NCBI GenBank assembly: GCA_003152075.1
Contig: PLZG01000030.1
Coordinates: 1-55,305, forward strand
From: a candidate division FCPU426 bacterium
GTDB taxonomy: Bacteria; Oederibacteriota; Muellerivitia; Muellerivitales; Muellerivitaceae
Direction of reading: 5' to 3'
DNA: 55,305 nt
The notes under the pieces were generated by a model, which did no database searches, was not told the DNA's origin, and worked only from the letters and a program-made list of their open reading frames with translations. Shown here piece after piece: positions 31,896-40,129 of this stretch; the stretch's first letter is position 1; every line of letters starts with the position of its first letter. Made by a program: the position numbers and the translations under genes.

Positions 31896-33022
31896 CAACT
31901 TTTCAAGCCACAAGCAGTGAAAAGGGGCCCATCGTGACGGATGATTTGCAAGTCGGCGATGTCCTGATCGTGGACGACAAGCCCGAAAACCTGAAGCTTT
32001 TGGCCAAGATCCTGAAAAACGACAGGCTTGAGTCTCGGCTGGCCCTCAACGGCAGCCTCGCCCAGGAAGCGGCGTTAGAGAAGCCTCCCGATCTCGTTCT
32101 ATTGGACATGAGCATGCCGGAAATGTCCGGCCTGGACCTTTGCCGGTGGTTCAAAAAGAACAAGTTCCTGCAGAACATTCCCATTATTTTTATCAGCGGG
32201 CTCCAGGACACCGAGGATAAGATCGCCGCCTTTAGCGCCGGCGGCGTGGATTACATTTCCAAGCCGTTCCAGAAGGCGGAGGTGCTGGCCCGCGTCCAGA
32301 CCCATCTGCGCCTGAGCCATTTACAGGCCAAACAGATGTCCCATACGCTTGAGCTCGAACAGAGGGTCGCAGATCAGGTCAAGTTCGTCATGGCGTCCCA
32401 TCTGGCGACCATTTTCGCCCTCGCCAAACTCGCCGAGGTCCGCGACGACGACACCGGCCAGCACATCGAAAGGGTCCAGACCTTCGCCAGGATGCTGGCC
32501 CAGCAATTGAGGATAATGGGATTACATGTGGAACTTCTAACCGACATTTTTATCGAAACCCTTTATCAAACGGCCCCACTCCACGATATCGGGAAGGTCG
32601 GCATTCCCGACGCCATTTTACTGAAACCCGGGAAGCTGACCGCGGAGGAGTTCGCGGTCATGAAGACCCACAGCGCTTTTGGCGCCGACACCCTCAAAAA
32701 GGTCCTCCTGCGGCATCCCGATAACCATTTCCTGAGCATGGGTGTCGATGTGGCGAGGTCGCACCATGAGAAGTGGGATGGCAGCGGTTATCCCGATGGC
32801 CTCAAGGGCCAGGACATACCCCTCTCCGCGCGGATCGTGGCTCTCGCCGATTTCTATGACGCCTTGAGGTCCAAGCGTTGCTACCACCTTCCCACCACCC
32901 ACGAGGATACGCGCCGGATGATCCAGGGAGGCCGCGGGACCCATTTCGACCCCGATGTCGTCGATGCCTTCAAGGTTCTGGAAGGTAAGTTCGAGAGCGT
33001 TCGGCAGGAGATGGGAGAATAG
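31892..33022 (+). CDS. REC-HD-GYP response regulator, c-di-GMP phosphodiesterase, 376 aa
   Basis: The receiver (about residues 20-140, VLIVDDKPENLKLL, acceptor in LVLLDMSMPEMSG, KPF) leads into an HD-GYP domain (about 175-365). It has the PLHDIGKVGIPDAIL metal motif, KTHSAFGAD, SHHEKWDGSGYPDGL for the GYP part, and ALADFYDAL. This family hydrolyses c-di-GMP to pGpG or GMP in the cytoplasm. The ATG overlaps the stop of the REC-GGDEF-HEAT gene by 4 bp. Phosphorylation of each receiver would set the balance of synthesis and breakdown; the cognate kinase is not evident, though the PAS hybrid kinase nearby is a candidate. Confidence 0.95.
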   Translation: MTTFQATSSEKGPIVTDDLQVGDVLIVDDKPENLKLLAKILKNDRLESRLALNGSLAQEAALEKPPDLVLLDMSMPEMSGLDLCRWFKKNKFLQNIPIIFISGLQDTEDKIAAFSAGGVDYISKPFQKAEVLARVQTHLRLSHLQAKQMSHTLELEQRVADQVKFVMASHLATIFALAKLAEVRDDDTGQHIERVQTFARMLAQQLRIMGLHVELLTDIFIETLYQTAPLHDIGKVGIPDAILLKPGKLTAEEFAVMKTHSAFGADTLKKVLLRHPDNHFLSMGVDVARSHHEKWDGSGYPDGLKGQDIPLSARIVALADFYDALRSKRCYHLPTTHEDTRRMIQGGRGTHFDPDVVDAFKVLEGKFESVRQEMGE

Positions 33023-33110
33023 GGTTTCAGCTGCGGGGAGAAAGTGCGTCAGAAGAAGCGGTTCTTTTGGAATCTTTAACTTTTGAAAAACTCTTATTAA
33101 ATGCTCCAGT

Positions 33111-33191
33111 TGTCATCCTGAGCGAAGCGAAGGATCTTTGTTCTGTTTGTAAAACATAGATTCTTCGGCAAAAAAGCGCCCCAGAATGACA
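33111..33191. repeat. 81-bp palindromic repeat (TGTCATCCTGAGCGAAG family), copy 1
   Basis: The ends TGTCATCCTG and CAGAATGACA are inverted. Internal GAAGGATC and GATTCTTCGG also pair. A second copy lies in reverse orientation at 46494-46572, sharing GAAGGATCTTTGTT and ACATAGATTCTTCG. The structure fits a MITE/REP-like element. Confidence 0.85.
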
Positions 33192-33226
33192 ATCTTTAAG
33201 CCAGTTTTTCAGAAGTTACAATCCCA

Positions 33227-33610
33227 TCAATCCTCGACTTTTAATACTTCCCGGATCTTTGGTTTGAGAATGTTCATGCTTAACGGTTTCATGAAAAAGG
33301 CCTTCACGTTCATGAACCCTTTTTTATGGAAATCCTCCACCTTTTCACCGTAAGTCCCCGAAACCACGATCACCGGCAGCTGGGGGTGATTCTTCATGAG
33401 GAGCGGAAACATCTCAAAGCCTTCCATGTCGGCCATCTTAAGGTCGGTTATGAGCAGGTTTGTCTCTTTTTCAAATAATTCAGCCAGGGCGCGTTCACAG
33501 GTTTTGACCAGAATCAAATGGTACCCCTCTGCCGATAAAGACTTTTCATAAATATTCAATAAACCCAAATCGTCTTCAGCGACGAGAATCGTAAAATCGG
33601 AACACTTCAC
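33227..33610 (-). CDS. single-domain response regulator (REC), 127 aa, tandem copy A
   Basis: This stand-alone receiver (FTILVAEDDLGLLNIYEKSL, acceptor Asp in LLITDLKMADMEG, switch position VVVSGTYG, Lys in FMKPLSMN) is nearly the same as the gene at 33704-34087 and close to 28173-28571. The start is a GTG at 33610 with GGAGG upstream; the copy B gene also uses GTG with the same leader (GGAGGTCGTT), indicating recent tandem duplication. It probably serves as a phosphorelay or protein-contact module for the kinases and the sigma-54 regulator nearby. No promoter is recognised. Confidence 0.92.
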   Translation of the reverse strand: MKCSDFTILVAEDDLGLLNIYEKSLSAEGYHLILVKTCERALAELFEKETNLLITDLKMADMEGFEMFPLLMKNHPQLPVIVVSGTYGEKVEDFHKKGFMNVKAFFMKPLSMNILKPKIREVLKVED

Positions 33611-33703
33611 AGAACGACCTCCATTTGAAACTTTTCAAACAGGGCGGAACTAGCTACTTGGCAAGCCAAATAAACCCTCATCCCTTTCTTTTCAGCGATC
33701 TTA

Positions 33704-34087
33704 TTAATCCTCGATCTTTAATACTTCCCGGATTTTTTTCTTCAGGACTTCCATTTTGACCGGTTTCCGAAAAAAAGCCTTCACATCCTTGAACCCTTTT
33801 TCATGTAAATCCTTCATCTCCCCATCGTAAGTCCCGGTAACCACGATCACCGGCAGCTTGGGGTGATTCTTCATGAGGAGCGGAAGCATCTCGAATCCAG
33901 TCATCTCGAGTAGCTTAAGATCGGCGATGAAAAGACTCGCCTCTTCTTCATATAATTCGGCCAGGGCGCGTTCGCAGCTTTTGACCAGAATCAGCCGGTA
34001 GCCCTCCGCCGACAAGGACTTTTCGTAAACATTCAATAAGCTCAAATCGTCTTCCGCGACGAGAATCGTAAAATCAGATTGCTTCAC
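33704..34087 (-). CDS. single-domain response regulator (REC), 127 aa, tandem copy B
   Basis: This close paralogue of the gene 94 bp downstream shares SDFTILVAEDDLxLLNxYEKSLSAEGY, ILVKSCERALAEL and VREVLKxED-type C-terminal blocks. The acceptor region is LFIADLKLLEMTG (Ala-Asp instead of Thr-Asp), the switch is VVVTGTYD and the Lys is in FRKPVKME. The start is the GTG at 34087 after GGAGG. The differences lie mostly on the surfaces that select partners, as expected for receivers dividing their targets. It sits between the sigma-54 activator and copy A. Confidence 0.92.
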   Translation of the reverse strand: MKQSDFTILVAEDDLSLLNVYEKSLSAEGYRLILVKSCERALAELYEEEASLFIADLKLLEMTGFEMLPLLMKNHPKLPVIVVTGTYDGEMKDLHEKGFKDVKAFFRKPVKMEVLKKKIREVLKIED

Positions 34088-34146
34088 GAAACGACCTCCA
34101 TTGGAGTGTTTCCAACAAAAATTGTAACCTCTGAAAACCTGTTTCG

Positions 34147-34222
34147 GTAGGGGCGCGATTCATTGCGCCCGCGAAGAAACCCATTTAAAACAAAGTCCGG
34201 GCGGGATAAATCCCGTCCCTAC
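34147..34222. repeat. palindromic intergenic repeat (GTAGGGGCGCGATTCATTGC family)
   Basis: The ends GTAGGG (34147) and CCCTAC (34222) and the internal GCGCGATTCATTGCGCCCG and CGGGCGGGATAAATCCCG blocks fold into a long imperfect stem. Elements of this look are common in many genomes; one copy is present here. Confidence 0.75.
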
Positions 34223-34367
34223 AACGACAAAACCAACCCCTGAAAAAGAGTTTTTTTAGGTGTTACAGAGTATAAAAAGAACGATGCACTTGGTTTTACC
34301 CAGTCCACCCTCATCCTGTCCTTGTCCGTCAAGGGAGAAGAAGAACAACAATTTCCCGAGCGTCCCT

Positions 34368-35996
34368 TTATTCTTTCACCAGGTCCAACAACTTGTAAGC
34401 CTTGAGCTTCCGGTAAAGCGTCGCCACGCCCACCCCCATCAATTCGGACGCTTTTCTCCGGTTGCCCCCTGTTTTTTCCAGGGCCGCCAGGATGCAATCC
34501 TTTTCCACATCCCTTAAGAACCGGGGCACTCCATTGTCGGAAACAATCGGCAGTACCATGAGCACCTCAGGTGGAAGGTCCTGCAGATCAACACGGTTCG
34601 TCTTGGCCACCGCGACCGCCCGTTCCATGGCATTCGCCAGTTCACGTACGTTGCCCGGCCAGCCATAACCGATCAGTTGGTCCGCGGCGGTGGCGGTCAT
34701 GCCGTCCACAGACCGCTTCATTTGAAGCGCGGCTTCGGCTAGAAGCAGCCGCGCCAGGGGAAGGATATCTTCCCGGCGCTGGCGGAGAGGCGGGACGGCC
34801 AGCTCCACGACATTCAGGCGGTAATAAAGGTCTTCCCGGAATCTTTTTTCCGCCGTCTCGATCTTTAAATTTTTGTTGGTGGCGCTGACGATGCGCACAT
34901 TGATGGGCCGGTTTTTGTTTTCTCCCACCCGCCTTATTTCCTTTTCCTGAAGCGCCCGAAGGAGCTTCACCTGCATCGGAAGGGTGATTTCACCGACTTC
35001 ATCCAGGAAAAGCGTCCCGCCATTGGCCGCCTCAAAAAGTCCGGGGCGGTCCACCGTGGCTCCTGTAAAGGATCCACGGGCGTGGCCGAAAAGCTCGCTT
35101 TCCAGGAGCGTCTCGGTGATGGCCCCGCAATTCACGGCGATAAAAGGACCCGCCGCGCGGACGGAATGATCGTGGACAAAGCGCGCCACCCGTTCCTTGC
35201 CCGTGCCGCTCTCGCCCGTGATGAGCACCGTGGAATCGATGGCGGCGATGGTCTTAGCCAACTCAATCAGCTTGCGCATCTCAGGGCTCCGTGCCATGAG
35301 CTCAGCCGGATCCTCCTCGATTTTAGCGATGATCGCCAGCTTGCGGGTCTTCTCCCGCAATTCGGTTTCGGTTCGTTTCAATGTGGTGGTAACGTCCTTC
35401 AGGGCGTCATCGAGTCCCACCCGCTTGAAGACCGCCAATTCGCCGTCAACCTCGTCGCCCCATTCCTCCTCAGACTTGATCATCACGTGGCAGGCTCCGT
35501 CGCCCTTTCCGATGCACTTATCCTCCAACGCGTACATTTCCTTATCCATGGCGAAACTCATATAGCCGCTGAGGAGCCCGCAGAGGTTCCAGCAAACTGG
35601 CTTGTCCGACCGGCCTTTCAAGAGAAGATGCTGTTCGGCTTCGTAAGAAACCCGCCAAGTTCCACCCTCGGGGCCAAAGACGTCTTTGCTGTCCGGGTCC
35701 AGCATAAAAAGGCCTTGGAGGGCCAGGATACGGGCTCCGGCCTTTTGCCAATCCTCCGGGCTTTCCCACTTGAATTTGGATTTCAGGGCCACCGCCAGGC
35801 GCCTGCCGTGGATATAACCGTAACGGCTGAGGATGCCCCTGGCGGTTCTCTCGCCATAGGTATCGATGAGTTCTTTGCGGAGAAGCCCTTGGGCCACCGC
35901 GTCCATGATCAAAGCCCTTTCGCCGGCGAAATGAACCATTCCTCCGCCGGGGTCCAACTCCAACAATTCTTTTAAATCCAGGTCTTCAGCGCGCAT
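34368..35996 (-). CDS. sigma-54-dependent activator with XylR-N/V4R sensor, 542 aa
   Basis: The N-terminal sensor (about residues 8-190) matches the XylR_N plus V4R pair: HFAGERALIMDA, ARGILSRYGYIHGR, and Cys residues in VCWNLCG, DKCIGKGDGACH. A coiled linker (about 200-230) leads to the AAA+ domain (about 240-475) with Walker A GESGTGKE, the sigma-54 contact loop as GSFTGA (usual GAFTGA) and Walker B GTLFLDEVGE. A Fis-type HTH ends the protein (NRRKASELMGVGVATLYRKL). V4R domains bind small hydrophobic ligands, sometimes through zinc. The ATG at 35996 has AAGGAG 6 nt upstream. It is the best candidate for the regulator of promoters P1-P12. Confidence 0.94.
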   Translation of the reverse strand: MRAEDLDLKELLELDPGGGMVHFAGERALIMDAVAQGLLRKELIDTYGERTARGILSRYGYIHGRRLAVALKSKFKWESPEDWQKAGARILALQGLFMLDPDSKDVFGPEGGTWRVSYEAEQHLLLKGRSDKPVCWNLCGLLSGYMSFAMDKEMYALEDKCIGKGDGACHVMIKSEEEWGDEVDGELAVFKRVGLDDALKDVTTTLKRTETELREKTRKLAIIAKIEEDPAELMARSPEMRKLIELAKTIAAIDSTVLITGESGTGKERVARFVHDHSVRAAGPFIAVNCGAITETLLESELFGHARGSFTGATVDRPGLFEAANGGTLFLDEVGEITLPMQVKLLRALQEKEIRRVGENKNRPINVRIVSATNKNLKIETAEKRFREDLYYRLNVVELAVPPLRQRREDILPLARLLLAEAALQMKRSVDGMTATAADQLIGYGWPGNVRELANAMERAVAVAKTNRVDLQDLPPEVLMVLPIVSDNGVPRFLRDVEKDCILAALEKTGGNRRKASELMGVGVATLYRKLKAYKLLDLVKE

Positions 35997-36031
35997 GTAC
36001 AGCTCCTTTAAAAATGCCAAAAAAAAACTAC

Positions 36032-36126
36032 TTAAATGATAGTGATGTCAAAAGTTAAGTTATTTAAGTGATAGTGATTTGAAAAGGCCGAGTTGGTTGA
36101 ATCAAAAGGAGATGAAAGCTTGATTC
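36032..36126. promoter_or_regulatory. leader of the sigma-54 activator: 32-bp direct repeats and a palindrome
   Basis: TTAAATGATAGTGATG (from 36032) and TTAAGTGATAGTGATT (from 36064) are direct repeats 32 bp apart, close to three helical turns. GAATCAAAAGGA (36099-36110) and CTTGATTC (36119-36126) form a variant of the enhancer palindrome. All lie downstream of P12, where a bound regulator could repress. Confidence 0.55.
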
Positions 36127-36161
36127 GGATTCCCTAAGGACATTCTCCGGGGCCGGGACCA

Positions 36162-36175
36162 GCAACAAGTAAGCC
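36162..36175 (-). promoter_or_regulatory. sigma-54-like promoter P12 of the activator gene
   Basis: The minus strand reads GGCTTACTTGTTGCT with GG-N10-GC spacing and a GTTGCT -12 box. A half-site GATCAAGATGA lies at 36180-36190 and TCAAATTGAT at 36260-36269, so the enhancer palindrome is not intact. Gap 35997-36356 has no other recognisable element. Confidence 0.6.
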
Positions 36176-36356
36176 GCTAGATCAAGATGATTGTACGCTA
36201 ATTTGCACGTCAACGGTGGATTATATGTTTAATTCTTTGTTAACTTTCTCGCCGGCAACTCAAATTGATAGGCCGGTCCTTTTGTTAAACGCACCGCCTC
36301 CAACCCCTGGTGGAAGCCAGCAAGAGCGGTCAAGGACAGTTTTTGGACGTTCCCCG

Positions 36357-36992
36357 CTATTTTTTCAATCGGTTAATTTTTTTAACGGGGGGATGCTGAA
36401 AGAAAAAAGTGTGGATGGCGTGCCGCAAAAAAAGTCCCAGGACTAGGAGAGCCGCGGCGATGATAATCACGTAAAGGGCAACGGGGCCTAGCCAACCTTT
36501 GAAAAGTTCCCACCTTTGCCCGAAGAAGTAACCTACCAGGGTGTAAATAGTGGCATAGCCCGCCGACCCGGCCAGGTTGTAAAAAAGAAATGGGCGAAGG
36601 GGGGTTTTCCACATGCCCGCCAAGATGCCGGTCACGGGGTGTAGCAAAGCCACGAACCGCGCTAAAAAAACAGCCTTAGCCCCGAACCTTCGCGAAAAAC
36701 CCTCCAATTGTTGGACCCTTTGGGGAGTGATCTGGAGCAAATGAATTTTTTTCAACAACAGCAAGCCATACCTTGACCCAAGCCAATATCCGCCATTCCC
36801 ACCTAGAAAAGCGGCCGCGGTTCCGGTCGCGATCACGGCCCACAAGGAAAGGGTCCCCTTCCCCACGAGAAAACCGGCCCCTAGCAGGGTCGTATCACCG
36901 GGAACGGGGAAACAGAGGTTGTTCAAAAACACCACCGGAAAGACAACCCAATAACCGTAATGGAAAAGTAAGGAATGCAGCCAGTGGAGCAC
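36357..36992 (-). CDS. DedA-family membrane protein, 211 aa
   Basis: The family motifs are present: PVVFLNNLCFPVPGDTTLLGAGFLVG near residue 20-45, GGNGGYWLGSRYG, FLARFVALLHPVTGILAGM and a C-terminal pair of hydrophobic helices. DedA proteins are inner-membrane proteins linked to undecaprenyl-phosphate or polyprenyl-phosphate translocation. Typical charged residues appear (D in PVPGD, R in FLARFV). The start is a GTG at 36992 with AAGGAGA upstream. It is tail-to-head with the activator gene but has its own region, and no sigma-54 site is visible upstream. Confidence 0.93.
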   Translation of the reverse strand: MLHWLHSLLFHYGYWVVFPVVFLNNLCFPVPGDTTLLGAGFLVGKGTLSLWAVIATGTAAAFLGGNGGYWLGSRYGLLLLKKIHLLQITPQRVQQLEGFSRRFGAKAVFLARFVALLHPVTGILAGMWKTPLRPFLFYNLAGSAGYATIYTLVGYFFGQRWELFKGWLGPVALYVIIIAAALLVLGLFLRHAIHTFFFQHPPVKKINRLKK

Positions 36993-37239
36993 TTTGATGA
37001 CTCTCCTTTGATGTGGTTCATATTACCCTGGGAGCTCAAAATAACCATAACGCTCTTGTAACAAATATTTTTAATTGAAATGGATTTTCAATGAGAAGCT
37101 TTTACTAATATTGGAAGTTGAAAAAAGAATATCAAATTGATAGCGGCTTTAAACAATCAGCCCACAATTTTCTCCCCATCCGGGATTAATCATTCCCTTA
37201 ACTGTTAAACTGAATCACTCTTCCACAAGCGGGTTCCCT

Positions 37240-38958
37240 TTGACTATTCCAATCCGGCGAAAAATTATGATGGGTTTCTGCGGGGCTATGGCGGTGCTTG
37301 TTGTTCTTTTCGGGATCGGAACTCTCAGCCTTCTGCGGCTGCAAAATAGTTACGAATCGGTGTCGCACACTTTCGACGTTATCGCTCATATCCGCCTGAT
37401 CGATTCCGATATTCACGAGGCCCAAGCGGGCCTCCGGGGATACCTGCTTTCCCAGCAGCCCACTTTCCTGGAATTAGCCCGTTCGCGCCTTTCTTTCGTC
37501 CAGGGAGACGTAGCGGCGACCGCCCAAATGACCGCCGACAACCCGCGCCAGCATGAAAACTTCGGGCGCCTTTCTCCCTTACTTGAGCAAACCGTCGACC
37601 GAATCCAAAAGAACATCCAGCTCTGTTCCCTGGGACGCGTCAGTGACGGCCGAAAACTATTCAAGACCGGAACCTCGGGCGACACCAACAAAGCTATGGA
37701 AAAAATCATCGGCCAAATGGTGGCGGAGGAACAAAGCCTGCTTTCGGCACGGGAAAAAATGTTATTGCAACGGACTCGTTTTGCCCTTGGGATGTTTATC
37801 TTCGGATGCGTTTTTTTCATGGTTTTTTTTATCGTTGGTTTATGGGTCATCAACCTGGAAATAAAGCAGAAAGAAAAGACGCAGGTATATCTCCAAACAG
37901 AAGAACACCGGTTGTTTCAATATCTGGAGGCGGTTCCCCTTGGAATTTTTGTCGTCGATAAGAACGGCAAGCCCTATTACGCCAACCACCAGGCAAAAGA
38001 ACTCTTAGGCCGGGGTATCGACCCGAACGCTTCCTCGGAAAGCCTCACCGAAGTCTACCAGCTTTTTCGGGTCGGAACCCAGGAACCCTATCCCACGGCC
38101 TTACTACCCATCGTCAAAAGCCTGAAAGGGGAAAAAGTTATGATTGAGGATTTGGAAATCCACCGTCCCGATGGAACCGTTGTTCCCTTACAAGTTTGGG
38201 GCACACCACTGTTCAACGCGACCGGCGAGGTTCAATCCGCCATGGTGGTTTTCAGCGACATCACCGATCGAAAACAAGTTGACGAAATGAAACACAACCT
38301 CATTTCGGTCGTCTCCCACCAGCTCAAGACCCCAGTGGGTGAGATCAACGGCTATATCGAGAACCTCCTGGAGGGGGTGGCTGGGGAATTGGGTGAGAAA
38401 CAGAGGGACTACCTGCTCGACATGCGGGAAATCGGCCTGGACAATTACCGGCTCATTTCTGACCTTTTAAACCTTTCCAAGATCGAGCGGGGGCTTTTAA
38501 GCGCTGACGCGCGGAAAATTTCCCTCACGGAAACCGTTAACTTGGCCATGCGGGATTACGAGAAAATCATCCAGCGAAAGGGCCTCACCCTGGCCCTCGA
38601 AGGGTTCGACCAAAACCCGGTAGTGATGGCCGACCAGGACAAATTGATTGAAACGTTAAGGAACCTGGTCAATAACGCCATCAAATTTACCCAAAAAGGA
38701 GGGATTACCTTAAAAGCCGAAAGGGTAGGTCCGGTTGTCCACCTGAAGATTCAAGACACGGGCGAGGGTATCAGCGACGCCTCATTGGCCCAGCTTTTTT
38801 CCCGTAAACGGGTTTTGGGAACGGAAGGGTCGCGGGCCGGCGCTGGGCTGGGGCTTTACGTCGCCAAGACCTTCATGAAGCTCCAGGGCGGGGATATCAC
38901 CGCCACCACGGAAAAAGGCAAGGGAAGCTGTTTCACCCTGATCATTCCGGGCGCCTAA
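37240..38958 (+). CDS. membrane-bound sensor histidine kinase with CHASE3-like sensor and PAS domain, 572 aa
   Basis: A first membrane helix (about residues 10-30) is followed by a periplasmic CHASE3-like helical domain to about 180 (AGLRGYLLSQQPTFLELAR), a second membrane helix (about 185-205), a PAS domain (about 225-345, YLEAVPLGIFVVDKNGKPYYAN), HisKA (SVVSHQLKTPVGE, His acceptor) and HATPase (NNAIKFTQKGG, DTGEGI, GAGLGLYVAKTFMK). It would sense an extracytoplasmic cue. The start is uncertain: TTG at 37240 or ATG at 37267, neither with a good ribosome-binding site. No cognate regulator gene is adjacent; the receivers at 33-34 kb are possible partners. Confidence 0.93.
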   Translation: MTIPIRRKIMMGFCGAMAVLVVLFGIGTLSLLRLQNSYESVSHTFDVIAHIRLIDSDIHEAQAGLRGYLLSQQPTFLELARSRLSFVQGDVAATAQMTADNPRQHENFGRLSPLLEQTVDRIQKNIQLCSLGRVSDGRKLFKTGTSGDTNKAMEKIIGQMVAEEQSLLSAREKMLLQRTRFALGMFIFGCVFFMVFFIVGLWVINLEIKQKEKTQVYLQTEEHRLFQYLEAVPLGIFVVDKNGKPYYANHQAKELLGRGIDPNASSESLTEVYQLFRVGTQEPYPTALLPIVKSLKGEKVMIEDLEIHRPDGTVVPLQVWGTPLFNATGEVQSAMVVFSDITDRKQVDEMKHNLISVVSHQLKTPVGEINGYIENLLEGVAGELGEKQRDYLLDMREIGLDNYRLISDLLNLSKIERGLLSADARKISLTETVNLAMRDYEKIIQRKGLTLALEGFDQNPVVMADQDKLIETLRNLVNNAIKFTQKGGITLKAERVGPVVHLKIQDTGEGISDASLAQLFSRKRVLGTEGSRAGAGLGLYVAKTFMKLQGGDITATTEKGKGSCFTLIIPGA

Positions 38959-39017
38959 CCGGTTGCCCCAAAGCAACCGGTAAGATTTGGCGGGGTTAAT
39001 CGCGAAGGGCGATTAAC
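38958..39017. terminator. two perfect hairpins between convergent genes
   Basis: Stem 1 is ACCGGTTGC (38958-38966) with GCAACCGGT (38973-38981). Stem 2 is GTTAATCGC (38995-39003) with GCGATTAAC (39009-39017). Neither has a T tract. They sit between convergent genes ending at 38958 and 39041. Confidence 0.55.
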
Positions 39018-39040
39018 GCGCGTAAATCGCGGTCCACCGG

Positions 39041-40129
39041 TCAAGCTTTATAGTCCCTACGATAGATGCTCCAAAAGGTCAGGAAAGCGGTGACCACCAT
39101 GGGGCCAAAAAACAATCCCATAAAACCATATAACTTCATTCCTCCCAAGGTGCTGAAAAACATTAAAAGAAAGGGCATGCGGGCCTTGGATCCCATGAGG
39201 ACTGGTTTCAAAAAATTATCCGACAGCACCGAGACCAGGATTCCCCAAACCAAAAGGAAAATTCCCCATCCCGTGTCATGATTCATCACCCAAAGGGCCG
39301 CGGGAATGGTGATTAAAACCGAAGCGCCTAACAAGGAAAAAACCGCGACTCCCAACCCGAAGAAAACCGCCAAGGGTACTCCCGCCGTGAAAAAACCCAG
39401 CATGTCCGCCAACCCCTCCACCACGGCGGTCACGAAAACCCCCGCCACCACCGCCCGGAAGGTGTCATAAACCCGTTTTAACAGATCTTGTTTGTTTTCA
39501 CGGCTCATCGGAAGGGCCCAAAGAATCGACTCGGAGGCCTTTTTTCCGTCGCGGAAAACGAAAAAAAGCGTCAGCAATAATACGATGCCGTTGAAGATCA
39601 TAACGAGTAAATGTCCGGCCAGCTGGGCCCCTTTCGAACTCATTTGCTCGCTGAGCTCCGTGGCCTTGTCCAGTAAAAGTGGTTTCAACTCGATATGAAA
39701 GCTCTCGAAAAATTTAAAAAGCGGCTCGAGGAAACTTTGGAAATAGGAAGGCGTTTGGAAATTTTCGATAAAACCAGAGAGCGTGGTCCGGAGGTTTACC
39801 GCCTCATTCAAAACCATCCATCCCATCCAAACCATGGGAAGTACGGTTAACAGGAAAATTCCGATCGTCAAGAGGAGCGAGGCCACGTTGGGGTTATGAA
39901 CCCGCCGGAGCACCCGTTGGTACAGGGGCGAGAAAAGGATTCCAAGCATCGCGGCGCCCAACACACCCGGTAGAAAAGGTTCGGCTAAACGAAAGCTCTG
40001 ATAGGCGATCCAACCAAACAAGATAAAAAAGAAAACCTCAATCCATTTACCCCGGCCCGGCACCACGGAATCTTTCAAATTTCTCCTCTTTTCTCTTGAA
40101 TGTTGAACAAACCCTTTTGTTTTGATCAA
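39041..40129 (-). CDS. AI-2E family transporter, 362 aa
   Basis: This polytopic protein of about eight membrane segments has the family pattern: early [20 protein letters not shown], a long central amphipathic stretch, then [30 protein letters not shown] and the C-terminal [25 protein letters not shown]. The family is named after the autoinducer-2 exporter TqsA, but most members are probably ion-coupled antiporters of unknown substrate. The start is a TTG at 40129 whose TG overlaps the copA stop (TTGA), so translation is coupled to the copper ATPase upstream. That pairing is unusual. Confidence 0.9.
   Translation of the reverse strand: MIKTKGFVQHSREKRRNLKDSVVPGRGKWIEVFFFILFGWIAYQSFRLAEPFLPGVLGAAMLGILFSPLYQRVLRRVHNPNVASLLLTIGIFLLTVLPMVWMGWMVLNEAVNLRTTLSGFIENFQTPSYFQSFLEPLFKFFESFHIELKPLLLDKATELSEQMSSKGAQLAGHLLVMIFNGIVLLLTLFFVFRDGKKASESILWALPMSRENKQDLLKRVYDTFRAVVAGVFVTAVVEGLADMLGFFTAGVPLAVFFGLGVAVFSLLGASVLITIPAALWVMNHDTGWGIFLLVWGILVSVLSDNFLKPVLMGSKARMPFLLMFFSTLGGMKLYGFMGLFFGPMVVTAFLTFWSIYRRDYKA

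Noticed and set aside
37020-37240. Sigma-54 promoter for the CHASE3-type kinase
   Set aside because: ATCAAATTGATAGC resembles a half-site, but no GG-N10-GC pair with a TTGC box is found before the start.
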